Positions 47,308 through 57,483 are shown, counted from the stretch's first letter. The stretch is 64,000 nt of DNA from Faunimonas pinastri (GCF_900110915.1 NZ_FOFG01000001.1:372001-436000); one strand, 5' to 3'. Notes: generated from the sequence alone by a model not told the origin. Translations and numbers: made by a program.

Positions 47308-48213
47308 TCATCGGGCAATCGTGTAGCTCGATCGCACCGTTTCCTCGATCTCGCCCGCGCTGTTGTAGCCGCGATGGATCACGGTCACCTCGCAACCCCG
47401 CTTGCAACCGCCGATCTCATGAATGGCGTAGCCCCCCGCGCGCGGGCCGCCGATGGCCGGGCCGCTGCCGGCCGGCACGCCCACCACCGGGATAGGGCCG
47501 CGCGGGCCGGGAATCGCCGTCATGGAGCGGATATGCTCGTGCCCGTGGACGATCAGCTCGGCGCCGGTTTCCTCGATCATGGCGCGGAAGCGCTTGCCGT
47601 CGGTCAGCCGCCGCCAGGTGCTGCGGGGATCGATCAGCTTGGGCGGATGATGGATCAGCACGACGCGGAAAAGATCTTCCTCGCGCGCCTGCTCCAGCAG
47701 GATCCTGAGGCGATCCGTCTGCCCGCTTCCCACGCGGCCCGTCGCCATGAAGGGGGCGGAGGCCACGGCGGAAGACACGCCGATGATCGCGACGTCGCCC
47801 TTGCGGCGCATGAAGGGAAAGAGCGCCTCGTCGACGCGCACCGCGTCGTCTCCCAGCATGTAGGGCGCCCACAGGCGGCGGAAGCGGCGGCCGGCATTGG
47901 GAACATAGGCGTCATGGTTGCCGGGAATGACGGTGACGCGGTCGGGTTCGCCCAATTCGTCCAGCCAGCGACGCGCGGCGACGAATTCCTTGAGGAGCGC
48001 GATGTTGGTGAGATCGCCGGTGACGGCGATATGGTCCGGCGCCTGCGCCTCCATGTCGTCGACCAGCCGGTTCAGCGTTTCCGCCGTCATCGCGCGGGCC
48101 CGATTGCGGCGCCAGTTGGTATAGCCGATCGCGCGCTTCGACATCAGCTGCCGCCAGGTCGGCTTCGGGATCGGGCCAAGGTGAATGTCGGAAATCTGTG
48201 CAAGGCGAAACAT
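47308..48213 (-). CDS. metallophosphoesterase, calcineurin-like
   Basis: This 301-residue protein has the full metallophosphatase set: AQISDIHLG, VTGDLTN, IPGNHDAY, IHHPP and HGHEH. It uses two metals and may cleave cyclic nucleotides or other phosphodiesters; the CpdA-like layout fits. I took ATG at 48213 (MFRLAQISD), 12 codons inside a longer frame. The substrate is not settled. It diverges from a Nudix gene over 97 bases. Confidence 0.92.
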   Translation of the reverse strand: MFRLAQISDIHLGPIPKPTWRQLMSKRAIGYTNWRRNRARAMTAETLNRLVDDMEAQAPDHIAVTGDLTNIALLKEFVAARRWLDELGEPDRVTVIPGNHDAYVPNAGRRFRRLWAPYMLGDDAVRVDEALFPFMRRKGDVAIIGVSSAVASAPFMATGRVGSGQTDRLRILLEQAREEDLFRVVLIHHPPKLIDPRSTWRRLTDGKRFRAMIEETGAELIVHGHEHIRSMTAIPGPRGPIPVVGVPAGSGPAIGGPRAGGYAIHEIGGCKRGCEVTVIHRGYNSAGEIEETVRSSYTIAR

Positions 48214-48310
48214 GGCTGCCGGGTTAGAACGGGCTGGTCCCTGCCGCAACGTTTCGGTGGCATAGTTTGTTCATGTCGCCCTTCGGGTGCCAGGAGATCC
48301 GTTCCGTCCG

Positions 48311-48790
48311 ATGCCCGTGGTTAGCCTCCCCTTTCTCCGTTCCGTGCTGAAACCGGGCCTCTTCGCCTATTGGCAGATGGTGCGCGGCATGACGCTGGGC
48401 GTGCGCGTGATGCTGATCGAGGAGGGGCAGGTCCTTCTGGTGAAGCATTCCTACATGCCGGGCTGGTATCTGCCGGGCGGCGGCGTGGAGCGCGGCGAGA
48501 CCATCCACGATGCGGCGGCCCGCGAGATTCACGAGGAGGCGGGGGCGGTGCTGGGCGCGCCGCCGGCGCTTTTCGGCTTCTACTATAATGGCCGCATGCA
48601 TCCACGCGACCACGTGGCGCTGCTGGTTGCCCGCGAGTGGACGCAGCCAGTGACGCCGAAGGTGCCGAACCGCGAGATCATCGCGCTGGATCGATTTCCG
48701 CTCGACGCGCTGCCGGCGGATGCGACGCCGGCCACCCGGCGCCGCATCGATGAGGTGCTGAACGGCAAGCCGCCCAGCCCGCTCTGGTAG
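48311..48790 (+). CDS. Nudix hydrolase
   Basis: This 159-residue protein carries the Nudix box GGVERGETIHDAAAREIHEEAG, with catalytic Glu in the REIHEEAG part. The family hydrolyses nucleoside diphosphate derivatives such as ADP-ribose or (d)NTPs. A GTG start at 48287 would add eight residues; AGGAG lies just past that GTG, so I prefer ATG at 48311. Substrate is unknown. It converges on the glutathione transferase gene. Confidence 0.9.
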   Translation: MPVVSLPFLRSVLKPGLFAYWQMVRGMTLGVRVMLIEEGQVLLVKHSYMPGWYLPGGGVERGETIHDAAAREIHEEAGAVLGAPPALFGFYYNGRMHPRDHVALLVAREWTQPVTPKVPNREIIALDRFPLDALPADATPATRRRIDEVLNGKPPSPLW

Positions 48791-48845
48791 AACCGCTCCG
48801 GCAGGCGCCCCCGGCAGAGGCCCCCGGCAGGCATCTGGGCCGAAC

Positions 48846-49847
48846 TCAGGCCGCGATGGGACGGGGAATGCCTTCACCACGGAAGCGGTCGCGGTCGTGC
48901 GGCGCGTCCAGATGCATCTCCGGGCCGAGCGGCACGATCCGCGTCGGGTTGATGGTGGCGTGGCTGTAATAATAGTGCTGCTTGATGTGCTCGATACTCA
49001 CCGTCTCCGCCACGCCCGGCACCTGATAGAGGTCGCGGAGATAGTTGGAGAGGTTCGGGAAGTCGGCGATCTGCTGCCGGTTGCACTTGAAGTGACCGAA
49101 ATAGACGGGATCGAAGCGAAGCAGCGTGGTGAAGAGCCGCCAATCCGCCTCCGTCAGCCGCTCGCCCATCAGGAACCGGCCCTTTGAAAGCCGCTGCTCA
49201 AGCATGTCGAGCGTGCTGAACAGGCCGCGATAGGCCTCCTCATAGGCCTCCTGCGTGGTGGCGAACCCGGCCTTGTAGACCCCGTTATTGACGGTATCGT
49301 AGATGACCAGGTTGATCTCCTCGATGCCGGTCCGAAGCTCTTCCGGGTAGAAATCGAGCGACGCGTCGCCGAAAGCGTCGAACGCGGAATTCAGCATCCG
49401 GATGATCTCGGAGGATTCGTTGCTGACGATCGTCCCCCGCTCCTTGTCCCAGAGCACCGGAACGGTGACACGGCCCGTCATGTCGGGCAACGCGCGGAGA
49501 TAGACGTCGTAGAGGTGGGGCGACCCGAAGAGGTGGTCGGGATGGCGCTCGCTGAACTCCCAGCCGTTTTCCAGCATGTGCGGCTCGACGACGGAAACGC
49601 CGATCGCGTCCTCCAGCTTCTTCAGGCTGCGGAAGATCAGGGTGCGATGCGCCCAGGGACAGGCCAGCGAAACGTAAAGATGGTAGCGGCCGGGCTCGGC
49701 CTTGAAGCCGCCCTCGCCGGAAGGGCCGGGCGAACCGTCGGCCGTCACCCAGTTGCGGAATTTCGCCGTGCTGCGCACGAAGCGGCCGCCCGACGCGGAG
49801 GTGTCGTACCATTGGTCGTGCCATACGCCGTCGACGAGCAGGCCCAT
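48846..49847 (-). CDS. S-glutathionyl-hydroquinone reductase (YqjG-type)
   Basis: This 333-residue omega-type glutathione transferase has catalytic Cys63 in SLACPWAHRT, at the same number as in E. coli YqjG. The C-terminal helical domain carries WRLFTTLLRFDPVYFGHFKCN. It reduces glutathionyl-hydroquinones formed during quinone stress. It has no signal peptide. The upstream gap to the acetyltransferase gene is 314 bases. Confidence 0.94.
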   Translation of the reverse strand: MGLLVDGVWHDQWYDTSASGGRFVRSTAKFRNWVTADGSPGPSGEGGFKAEPGRYHLYVSLACPWAHRTLIFRSLKKLEDAIGVSVVEPHMLENGWEFSERHPDHLFGSPHLYDVYLRALPDMTGRVTVPVLWDKERGTIVSNESSEIIRMLNSAFDAFGDASLDFYPEELRTGIEEINLVIYDTVNNGVYKAGFATTQEAYEEAYRGLFSTLDMLEQRLSKGRFLMGERLTEADWRLFTTLLRFDPVYFGHFKCNRQQIADFPNLSNYLRDLYQVPGVAETVSIEHIKQHYYYSHATINPTRIVPLGPEMHLDAPHDRDRFRGEGIPRPIAA

Positions 49848-50161
49848 TGTCTTCTCCGATGATCCGGCGCCCCTGCGCCCTCCCGCTGACCCTTAAGGAT
49901 CTGCCGCACGCCCGCAACGGCGTGAAGGAAGTGTTCCGCTTTGCTGAACGATGGCCCGCTCGCGCTTGTTCCGCTTGCGGCTGTCCCGCGCGCATGCTAG
50001 GCGCCCCGGCATGGTTCTTACCCCCTGCCCAGTTCCGCAGCTTCCAGTCTGGCTGCGACGAGGAGAGCGACGCTCTCGCGCCTTGCGCGCGCCTATCCTC
50101 TAGCGGGCCGGACGGATCTTCTCTGGCGCCCGCCTGTTACCCCCGAGCCTCGCGGGACGCC
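49848..50161. other. 314-base gap between two divergent genes
   Basis: No supported gene, RNA or hairpin. It must hold the promoters of the divergent reductase and acetyltransferase genes, but I could not pick out convincing boxes. Confidence 0.6.
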
Positions 50162-50677
50162 ATGACTGACCAGACGCAATTCATCCGGCCTGAGCGGGCC
50201 TCCGACATCCCGGCCGTGGAAGCCCTGCAGGCGGCGGCCTTCGGGCCCGGCGCCTACACCCGCGCGGCCTTCCGCGTGCGCGAGCAGGCGGATCACGATC
50301 CCGGCCTCTCCTTCGTCGTGGAGCATGACGGCGCCCTCATCGCCTCGGTCTGGCTGACGCCGGTGCGGGTGGGCGCGGACCGCGGCACGCTGCTGGGTCC
50401 GCTCGTGGTCCAGCCGGAATACAAGAGCATGGGTTTCGGCCGGGCGCTGATGCACCATTGCCTCGCGGCGGCGAAGCACGCCGGTTGCCCCTTCGTGGTG
50501 CTGGTCGGCGACGCGCCCTATTACGGCCAGTTCGGCTTCGTGCCGCTGTCGATCCAGCGGGTGCAGATGCCCGGACCGGTTGATCCCGCCCGCCTGCTGG
50601 TCGCGGAGCTGGAGCCGGGCGTGGCCGCGCGGCTCCAGGGAATGGTGGTGGGGGACGCCGAAGGGCGGCCCCGCTGA
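50162..50677 (+). CDS. GNAT-family N-acetyltransferase
   Basis: This 171-residue protein has a GNAT core: LGPLVVQPEYKSMGFGRALMHHCL (the acetyl-CoA pyrophosphate loop), then VVLVGDAPYYGQFGF. It moves an acetyl group from acetyl-CoA to a small amine or protein. The YYGQFGF part recalls the YhbS type. ATG at 50162 is chosen over longer frames that start in the unlikely upstream sequence. Substrate is unknown. It converges on the transporter gene, 13 bases away. Confidence 0.9.
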   Translation: MTDQTQFIRPERASDIPAVEALQAAAFGPGAYTRAAFRVREQADHDPGLSFVVEHDGALIASVWLTPVRVGADRGTLLGPLVVQPEYKSMGFGRALMHHCLAAAKHAGCPFVVLVGDAPYYGQFGFVPLSIQRVQMPGPVDPARLLVAELEPGVAARLQGMVVGDAEGRPR

Positions 50678-50690
50678 GGGCGACCCCGAT

Positions 50691-52343
50691 CTAGTCCGTC
50701 AGCCGGTTGCGCCGGGTTTCCCGCACGAAGAAGAGGCCGATCACGAAGGTCAGCGCCGCCACGATCACGGGATACCAGAGGCCGGAGTAGATGTTGCCGT
50801 TGGCCGCCACGATGGCGAAGGCGACCGGCGGAAGGAACCCGCCGAACCAGCCGAAGCCGATATGGTAGGGCAGCGACATGGACGAATAGCGGATTCGCGT
50901 CGGGAACATCTCCACCAGCATCGCCGCCAGCGGCCCGTAGACGATAGTCACGTAGAGCACCAGCACCCAGAGGATGATCGTGGTCATCACCTTGTTCATC
51001 TGCGCCGGGTCGGCCTTGGCGGGGTAACCGGCCTTTGTCAAAGCCGCCGTGAGGGTTTGGGTGAAGGCTGCCCCTGTCGCCTTGGAGTCGGGCGCGGTCG
51101 CGTCGTAGCTCGGGATCGTCTGGCCGCCGATGTGTATTTCCGCCGCGCCGGCGGGGCCGGACTGGTTGGAATAGGGAATGCCGCTCTTCACCAGCGCCGC
51201 CTTGGCGACATCGCAGGGACTGGTGAATTTCGACGTGCCGACGGGATTAAACTGCACGGAACAATCGGAGCGATTGGCGACGATGGTGACCGGCGAGGCC
51301 GCTTCGGCGGCGGCGAGCGCCGGGTTGGCCGCGTTGGTCAATGCATGGAAGAGCGGGAAATAGGTCAGCGCGGCCAGGAGGCAGCCCGCCAGGATGATCG
51401 GCTTGCGGCCGATCTTGTCGGAGAGCCAGCCGAAGAACAGGAAGAAGGGCGTGGCGAAGAGCAGCGCGATTGCAAGCATCACGTTGGCGCTGACCGCGTC
51501 CACCTTCAGCGTCTGCGTCAGGAAGAACAGCGTGTAGAACTGCCCGGCGTACCAGACGACTGCCGAACCGGCGGTCAGGCCCAGGAGGGCGATGATCACC
51601 ACCTTGAGGTTGCCCCATTCGGCGAAGGATTCCGTCAGCGGCGCCTTCGACTGCTTGCCCTCGGCTTTCAGCTGCCGGAACAGCGGCGATTCATGCAGTT
51701 GCATGCGGATCCAGACGGATACGGCGACCAGGATGATGGAAACGAGGAAGGGTATGCGCCAGCCCCAGGTGTCGAAGGCGGCACCGGTCGCGGAGCGGCA
51801 GAGCAGGATCACGATCAGCGACAGGAACAGGCCGAAAGTCGCCGTGGTCTGGATCCAGCTCGTCATCAGCCCGCGCTTGTCGCTGCGGGCATGCTCGGCC
51901 ACGTAGGTTGCCGCGCCACCATACTCGCCGCCGAGCGCCAGCCCCTGAAGGAGGCGCAGCAGCACGAGGATGATCGGGGCGGCCATCCCGATGGAGGCGT
52001 AACTTGGGAGAAGGCCGACCAGGAAGGTCGAGAAGCCCATGATCAGGATGGTGACGAGGAAGGTATATTTGCGCCCGACGATGTCGCCGAGCCGGCCGAA
52101 GACCAGCGCCCCGAAAGGGCGGACCGCGAAGCCGGCGGCGAAGGCCATCAGCGCGAAGATGAATCCGGCCGTGGGATTGACGCCGGAGAAGAACTGCTTG
52201 GAAATCGTCGCCGCAAGCGACCCGTAGAGATAGAAATCGTACCATTCGAACACGGTGCCGAGCGAGGATCCGAAGATCACGCGCCGTGTTTCGCTGGATG
52301 TGAGTGTCTTGACCGTGTACCGGTCCGCAGCAAAGTCAGTCAT
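50691..52343 (-). CDS. MFS transporter, metabolite:H+ symporter (MHS) family, with large insertion
   Basis: This 550-residue protein shows MHS landmarks: GTVFEWYDFYLYG, VRPFGALVFGRLGDIVGRKYTF, GLALGGEYGGAATYVAEH and GWLSDKIGRKP. Such transporters move dicarboxylates, shikimate, citrate or osmolytes with protons. About 118 residues (roughly 334-452) separate two helices in the C-terminal half, including two cysteines (NRSDCSV and SPCDV); E. coli relatives such as KgtP and ProP lack this stretch. Substrate is unknown. It converges on the acetyltransferase gene. Confidence 0.92.
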   Translation of the reverse strand: MTDFAADRYTVKTLTSSETRRVIFGSSLGTVFEWYDFYLYGSLAATISKQFFSGVNPTAGFIFALMAFAAGFAVRPFGALVFGRLGDIVGRKYTFLVTILIMGFSTFLVGLLPSYASIGMAAPIILVLLRLLQGLALGGEYGGAATYVAEHARSDKRGLMTSWIQTTATFGLFLSLIVILLCRSATGAAFDTWGWRIPFLVSIILVAVSVWIRMQLHESPLFRQLKAEGKQSKAPLTESFAEWGNLKVVIIALLGLTAGSAVVWYAGQFYTLFFLTQTLKVDAVSANVMLAIALLFATPFFLFFGWLSDKIGRKPIILAGCLLAALTYFPLFHALTNAANPALAAAEAASPVTIVANRSDCSVQFNPVGTSKFTSPCDVAKAALVKSGIPYSNQSGPAGAAEIHIGGQTIPSYDATAPDSKATGAAFTQTLTAALTKAGYPAKADPAQMNKVMTTIILWVLVLYVTIVYGPLAAMLVEMFPTRIRYSSMSLPYHIGFGWFGGFLPPVAFAIVAANGNIYSGLWYPVIVAALTFVIGLFFVRETRRNRLTD

Positions 52344-52585
52344 GGCAACCCTCAGGGCATGACCGGCCGTCGCGAGAAATCTCTCGCCCCCTCCGATCGG
52401 CGTTTCCTCTTGCGCGTCGCTTCTCGTTATTTCCCGGGCAGGCGGGATGGAAGTCGATCACGCAGCTTCAGCGGCTAAAGCGAGCCGAAGCAGGAGCGCA
52501 GGCTAGCATTGCGCCGCCGATTTAAAAGCGAAAATCTTCATCATTACGGGAAGACCCGGATAGCCTCGTCCGGAAAGCTTTGCCC

Positions 52586-54655
52586 TCAGCGGGATTCGCG
52601 GAACCAGAGAGCGGCGAAGGCGCCGAGCAGGATGGCGAGCCCGAGAAGGCCGCTGAAGAGCGGCAGGCGGTCGACACCCTTCAGAACCGAGGCGGCGGAG
52701 CGGCGTAGGCCGATCCAGCCGCTGCCGGCGGCCGGCGCATCGGCGGAGACGGTTGAAATGCGGGGCAGGGTCAGCCGACCGTCCTCGGACACGCGGGACA
52801 CGGAGCCTCCGGTCGCATTGGCGATCGGCCCCAGCTTCGCCGTGTCGCTCAGCACGTCCTGGAATTCGATGGGGTTGGCGGGGCCGACATGGGCGAGTGC
52901 GGTCAGCGACCCGTCCTCGGCTCGGTGCAGGCCCAGCGGCGCATTGGGGATGGTGCCGCGCCAGAGGCCGGGTTCCGCCTGTTTCAGCGTTACGGCTTCC
53001 GGCTTGCCGGAGGGGTCGGTGACCTTCACCGTTGGGGCTGTGTCGGACAGCGTCTGCCGCTCCACGATAAGGGTGCGGCCGTCGGCCCGGGCCCGCAGCG
53101 CTTCCTCTTCGAGGTCCGGCTCCTTCATGAGCCAGTGCAGCACGCGGCGGAGCAGAGCGGCATGGGGCCCGCCGCCTTCGAAGCCGCGCGCCCAGAGCCA
53201 TTCGTGGTCGGAGAGCAGCATGGCCGCGCGCCCTTCGCCTTCATGCGCGAGCTGAAGCAGCGGCAGATCGTTCGGCCCGGTCATCACGGTCTGGCCGCCG
53301 GTCGCCTCGCTGTCGATCAGGCGGAACCAGTGGCTCCATTTTGGCGGATTGGTATCCGAGCCCGGCAGGTCGCGCGTCACCGGATGGCGCCGGCCGATGT
53401 CGCTGACCATCGGATAGAAGGGCTGCTCGGTCGTCTCCCCCGTCGGCACGGCCGGCAGCACCGAGCCCAGCGGTGAATTGTAGAGGCTGCCTTCGCCCGC
53501 ATATTCCGGCCCGGAGGCGACGAGAACGGCTCCGCCCTGGCGCACGTAATTGGCGATGTTGTCGTAATAGCTGACCGGCAGCACGCCGCGTTGCTCGTAC
53601 CGGTCGAAGACGATCAGGTCGAACTGATCGATCTTCTGGTCGAAGAGCTCGCGGGTGGGGAAGGCGATCAGCGAGAGTTCGTTGATCGGCGTGCCGTCCT
53701 GCTTCTCCGGCGGGCGCAGGATTGTGAAGTGGACGAGATCGACGGCCGCATCGGATTTCAGCGCGTTGCGCCACGTCCGCTCGCCCGCATGCGGCTCGCC
53801 GGAAACCAGCAGCACGCGGAGATGCTCGCGCACCACGTCCATCTCCGCCACGGCGACATTGTTCTGCGCGGTCAGTTCGCCCGCTTCCGGCTCAACCTCA
53901 AGCTCCACGATGGTGTGGCCGGCATGGCGGAGCGGCAGGTCGATGGTCCTGACCTCGCCGACTTCCGCGCGGTCGGTGGCGACCTCAACCCCGTCGACCC
54001 GCATCTTCACGGTGAGCGGGGTGCCATCCGGCAGCGCGGAATCGAGCACGGTGTAGTCGATGGATTGCGGCTCGCCGAGGATCGCGAAGCGCGGCGCGCG
54101 GCGCAGCACGATGCGGCGGTCCTTGTCGGTCCGTTCGCCCGTTACCAGCGCATGGACCGGCGCGCGGAAGCCGAGCTGGCCGGCATTGGCGGGAATGTCG
54201 TGGACCTGCCCGTCCGTGACGAAGATCGCGCCGGATATCTGCTCGGGCGGCACATCGTCCAGCGAGCGCGTCAGCGCGGAAAAGAGCTGCGTGCCTCCGC
54301 CGGACTGGCTGTCGCCGACATGGATCTCGCGGAGATTGAAGCCGCCGAGCGCCGCGATGCGCTGCTTGATGCCGGCGACCGCGTCCTGCGTCTGCTTCGT
54401 GCGATTGCCGAGCGTCTGGCTGCCACTGTCGTCGACCACGAGCGCGACGACGCCGGGCAGCATGTCACGCTGCTCGCGCTGCGCCACGGGATTGGTGAGC
54501 GCCAGCACCAGCAGCGCGCAGGCGAGCCCGCGCAGCCACGCGCCGCGCATCCGCCGCCAGAAGAGCAGCGCGGTGACAACGGCCAGCAGCACGGCCAGAA
54601 CCGCAATGACCGGCCACGGCAGGACCGGCTCGAAGGAGAGGCTGTAGCCGTTCAC
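52586..54655 (-). CDS. membrane protein with glutamine-amidotransferase-like region
   Basis: This 689-residue protein has two N-terminal helices, a VWA-like stretch (ALVVDDSGSQTLGNRTKQTQ), a GATase-like middle part (LIVFDRYEQRGVLPVSYYDNIANYVRQGGAVLVASG) and a C-terminal helix (LFSGLLGLAILLGAFAALWF). The ATG overlaps the DUF4159 gene stop. It is the last gene of a MoxR-DUF58-DUF4159 operon conserved in alphaproteobacteria. It has no obvious enzyme site, so a structural or regulatory role in the envelope is inferred. Confidence 0.85.
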   Translation of the reverse strand: MNGYSLSFEPVLPWPVIAVLAVLLAVVTALLFWRRMRGAWLRGLACALLVLALTNPVAQREQRDMLPGVVALVVDDSGSQTLGNRTKQTQDAVAGIKQRIAALGGFNLREIHVGDSQSGGGTQLFSALTRSLDDVPPEQISGAIFVTDGQVHDIPANAGQLGFRAPVHALVTGERTDKDRRIVLRRAPRFAILGEPQSIDYTVLDSALPDGTPLTVKMRVDGVEVATDRAEVGEVRTIDLPLRHAGHTIVELEVEPEAGELTAQNNVAVAEMDVVREHLRVLLVSGEPHAGERTWRNALKSDAAVDLVHFTILRPPEKQDGTPINELSLIAFPTRELFDQKIDQFDLIVFDRYEQRGVLPVSYYDNIANYVRQGGAVLVASGPEYAGEGSLYNSPLGSVLPAVPTGETTEQPFYPMVSDIGRRHPVTRDLPGSDTNPPKWSHWFRLIDSEATGGQTVMTGPNDLPLLQLAHEGEGRAAMLLSDHEWLWARGFEGGGPHAALLRRVLHWLMKEPDLEEEALRARADGRTLIVERQTLSDTAPTVKVTDPSGKPEAVTLKQAEPGLWRGTIPNAPLGLHRAEDGSLTALAHVGPANPIEFQDVLSDTAKLGPIANATGGSVSRVSEDGRLTLPRISTVSADAPAAGSGWIGLRRSAASVLKGVDRLPLFSGLLGLAILLGAFAALWFRESR

Positions 54656-57483
54656 TGCCCGAGCCTTTCAAGCAAGGCCGGCACGTGGACCTGGTCGGCC
54701 TTGTAGTTGCCCGTCAGAGTGTACATCACGATGTTGACGCCGGCGCGGAATGCCATTTCCCGCTGCCGGGGATCGGCGGGCACGGTCGGATAAAGGAACG
54801 TCCCGTCAGCAGAGACGGCCCAGGCGGCCGCCATGTCATTGCCGGTGATAAGGATGGGCGAGACGCCGTCCCCGCCGCGCGCGGGCCGGTTCCGCTGCTG
54901 CGGATCGGCGGCAAGAGCCTCCACCCAGAGCGGGGAGGTGTCCCAGCGGCCCGGAAAATCCTGCAGGAGGAAAAAGGTCTTGGTCAGCACGTGGTCGGCG
55001 GGCACCGGCTGCAGTGGCGGCACGTTGACGAATTTCAGGATGTCGCGAAGCTTCTGCGTTTCCGGGCTGACCCCGGTCGGCGAGAAGCTGCCGCCATCGC
55101 GCGTATCGAAGAGAATGGTGCCGCCGTTCTGCATGAAGGCGTCGATGCGGGCCATGGTTTCCGGCGGCGGCACGGGCGCGTTCGGGTCGATCGGCCAGTA
55201 AAGCAGGGAATAAAAGGCGAGTTCGTCGTGCGCGATATCGACTTCGGCGGGTTCGCCCGGCTCCAGCGACGTGCGCTCGCCGAGCACGGTCGTCAGGCCC
55301 TGAAGTCCGGCCTTGCTGGTATCGTCGATCTCGGAATTGCCGGTGCGGACATAGGCGAGCCGGGTGGAGAGCGCCGATTGAGGCGCGCCCCCCGGATTGT
55401 CCTGCGCCAGCGCCGGGCGACCGGGCGCCAGGGTGAAGAGGCCGGCCAGCAGGAAGAGGGCCACCGCAGCGGCCGCACGCGCCGCGACGGGGCGGCGAAG
55501 CCGGCCGGAAAGCAGCAGCACGGCGAGGCCATCGAGGACGGCGAGCACCGCCGCGCCGGCCAGGAGCCACGGCCAGATCGGCTTGTTCTGCTGCGGTTGC
55601 AACGTCGCCGTCGCGCCCTGCCATCCCAGCGAGGCGGGCGTCAGCAGCTTCAGCGCAGCGGCATTCTCCACCGTGTTCAGCGCGCGGATCGTACCGGCCT
55701 GATCGTAGATGCCGGGCGGGGTTTCCGCCGAGGGCCGCGTGCGGGCGATGTCCGCGACCAGGGTCGCGCCGGGATCGGGCGGGGTGAGGTGGCCGAAGCC
55801 GTCCAGCACCTGCACCGGCTTCCACGGTGCGGCCTTGCCCGAGGTGTCGGGCTGCGCGCCGGGGGAAGCGGGTGCGTTGCCCTTGGTCGGCGCGTTGACC
55901 TTGCTCATGTCGACCAGCCCGGCTGTATCCACGACCGTGTCGAGCATCTGCACGAAGGAGCCGGAGATCGGCAGGTTGGACCAGCGGGGATCGGCGGTGA
56001 CGTGGAACAGCACGATGCGGCCGGCGCCGGCACGGCGTGCGGTCACCAGCGGCGTCCCGTCCTTCAGCTCAGCCCAGACCGCCGCGCCCTGCAGCGATTC
56101 CGGATCGGCGAGGATCTGGCGCTCGACGCGAACGTCCTGTGGCACGGCGAGGCCGGCGAAAGCGCCGCTGGCCGGGAAGGAGCCGATCGCCTGCGGCTGT
56201 TCCCAGGACAGCGAGCCCCCGAAATCGCGCTCGCCTTCGCGCAGGCGGACCGGCAGCAACCTTGCGTCGCTGGCCGAGAGGCGGGGGCTGGCGAAGCGGA
56301 CGAGCGTGCCGCCGGCCTCGATCCATCGCAGCAGCCTGTCGGTGACCTCAGGCGCGAGATTGCCGATATCGGTCAGCACCAGAATGGAAGCTCCGCGCCC
56401 GATCAGCCCATCGACCTCTGCCCCGATATCGTTGCCGGTGGGGTCGAGGATATCGACGTTGGGCGCCAGCGCGCGGCGGACATAGGTGAGCGGGGAAAGC
56501 AACGGCTGCGCGTCGTTGTCGCCGGTGCCTTCGACGAGCCCCACGCTCTTGCGCCGCCAGCGATTGTCGAGGAGCTGCACGGCTCCCGCGCTGTCCTCAC
56601 CGAGGATCGCGAAGCGGGTCACCTCGTTGCGCAGTTCGGCCGGCAGGCGGATCTCGGCTTCGCCATGCAGTCCATCCGTGAAGCGAACAGGCCCATCGAG
56701 AATGCGCCGGCCCTCCTTGTCGAAGCCCGCGACCTGCATCGTCTCGCCGCTGGGGGGCAGGGGGACCGTGCGCACGAGCGGCACGCGGATCGCGTCGGCG
56801 GCGTTCCGAGGCGGCAGCAGCGCCGTCAGCGGGCGGGAGGATTGAAGGAGCTTCGCGTCGGTGGCGATGCGGTCCAGCGCATCGTGCAGCGCACCCGAGC
56901 CCGGCGTGTCCAGCGTGCCGGCGATCCAGAGCAGGCTCGCGGAATGCTCGCCGAATGCCCCGGCGAGCCGTTTCGCCAGAGCGGCGCGATCCGGCAGGAA
57001 AGGGCGGGGGCGGAGCGCGGAAAGGCGTCGTTCGGCTTCCGTCGCGGCACCCGGCGTGATGCCCTCGGCACTAGGTTCGGCGCTCGCGACAAGCGCCACC
57101 GGGCGGCTGTCGCGCTCGGCTTCCTGGATCGCGGCGCGGGCCGCGTCGAGCCGTTGCTGAAAATCGGGCGCGGCGTCCCAGCCGTTGTCGAGGAGAACGA
57201 GAAGCGGCTGCTTGCCGCCCGTGGTAAGCCGCGCTTCGGGCCGGAGCACCGGCTCGGCCAGCGCCGCGATGATCAGTCCGGCCAGCAGCAGGCGCAACGC
57301 CGTCAGCCACCAGGGCGTGCGCGCCGGCGTCTGCTCGCGGTCGTCAAGGCCGAGCAGGATGCGGGTCGGCGGAAAGTCGACGCGCCGCGCTTTAGGCGGG
57401 GTGACGCGAAGCAGCAACCACAGGAGCGGCAGCGCCGCGAGCGCCGCGAGGATCCAGGGCGACAGGAAGCCGAAGCCCATCAT
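54652..57483 (-). CDS. DUF4159 membrane protein with BatA-like N-terminus
   Basis: This 943-residue protein starts with two helices around PPKARRVDFPPTRILLGLDDREQTPARTPWW, the BatA-type aerotolerance N-terminus. A long periplasmic middle follows with two more helices near residues 645-720, and then the DUF4159 domain (LDRTSKAGLQGL-type TSKAGLQGLTTVLGERT, AFYSLLYWPID, GGTILFDTRDGG). ATG at 57483 overlaps the DUF58 stop; the longer frame runs back inside DUF58. It probably forms one envelope complex with the DUF58 and GATase-like proteins. Function unproven. Confidence 0.88.
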   Translation of the reverse strand: MMGFGFLSPWILAALAALPLLWLLLRVTPPKARRVDFPPTRILLGLDDREQTPARTPWWLTALRLLLAGLIIAALAEPVLRPEARLTTGGKQPLLVLLDNGWDAAPDFQQRLDAARAAIQEAERDSRPVALVASAEPSAEGITPGAATEAERRLSALRPRPFLPDRAALAKRLAGAFGEHSASLLWIAGTLDTPGSGALHDALDRIATDAKLLQSSRPLTALLPPRNAADAIRVPLVRTVPLPPSGETMQVAGFDKEGRRILDGPVRFTDGLHGEAEIRLPAELRNEVTRFAILGEDSAGAVQLLDNRWRRKSVGLVEGTGDNDAQPLLSPLTYVRRALAPNVDILDPTGNDIGAEVDGLIGRGASILVLTDIGNLAPEVTDRLLRWIEAGGTLVRFASPRLSASDARLLPVRLREGERDFGGSLSWEQPQAIGSFPASGAFAGLAVPQDVRVERQILADPESLQGAAVWAELKDGTPLVTARRAGAGRIVLFHVTADPRWSNLPISGSFVQMLDTVVDTAGLVDMSKVNAPTKGNAPASPGAQPDTSGKAAPWKPVQVLDGFGHLTPPDPGATLVADIARTRPSAETPPGIYDQAGTIRALNTVENAAALKLLTPASLGWQGATATLQPQQNKPIWPWLLAGAAVLAVLDGLAVLLLSGRLRRPVAARAAAAVALFLLAGLFTLAPGRPALAQDNPGGAPQSALSTRLAYVRTGNSEIDDTSKAGLQGLTTVLGERTSLEPGEPAEVDIAHDELAFYSLLYWPIDPNAPVPPPETMARIDAFMQNGGTILFDTRDGGSFSPTGVSPETQKLRDILKFVNVPPLQPVPADHVLTKTFFLLQDFPGRWDTSPLWVEALAADPQQRNRPARGGDGVSPILITGNDMAAAWAVSADGTFLYPTVPADPRQREMAFRAGVNIVMYTLTGNYKADQVHVPALLERLGQ

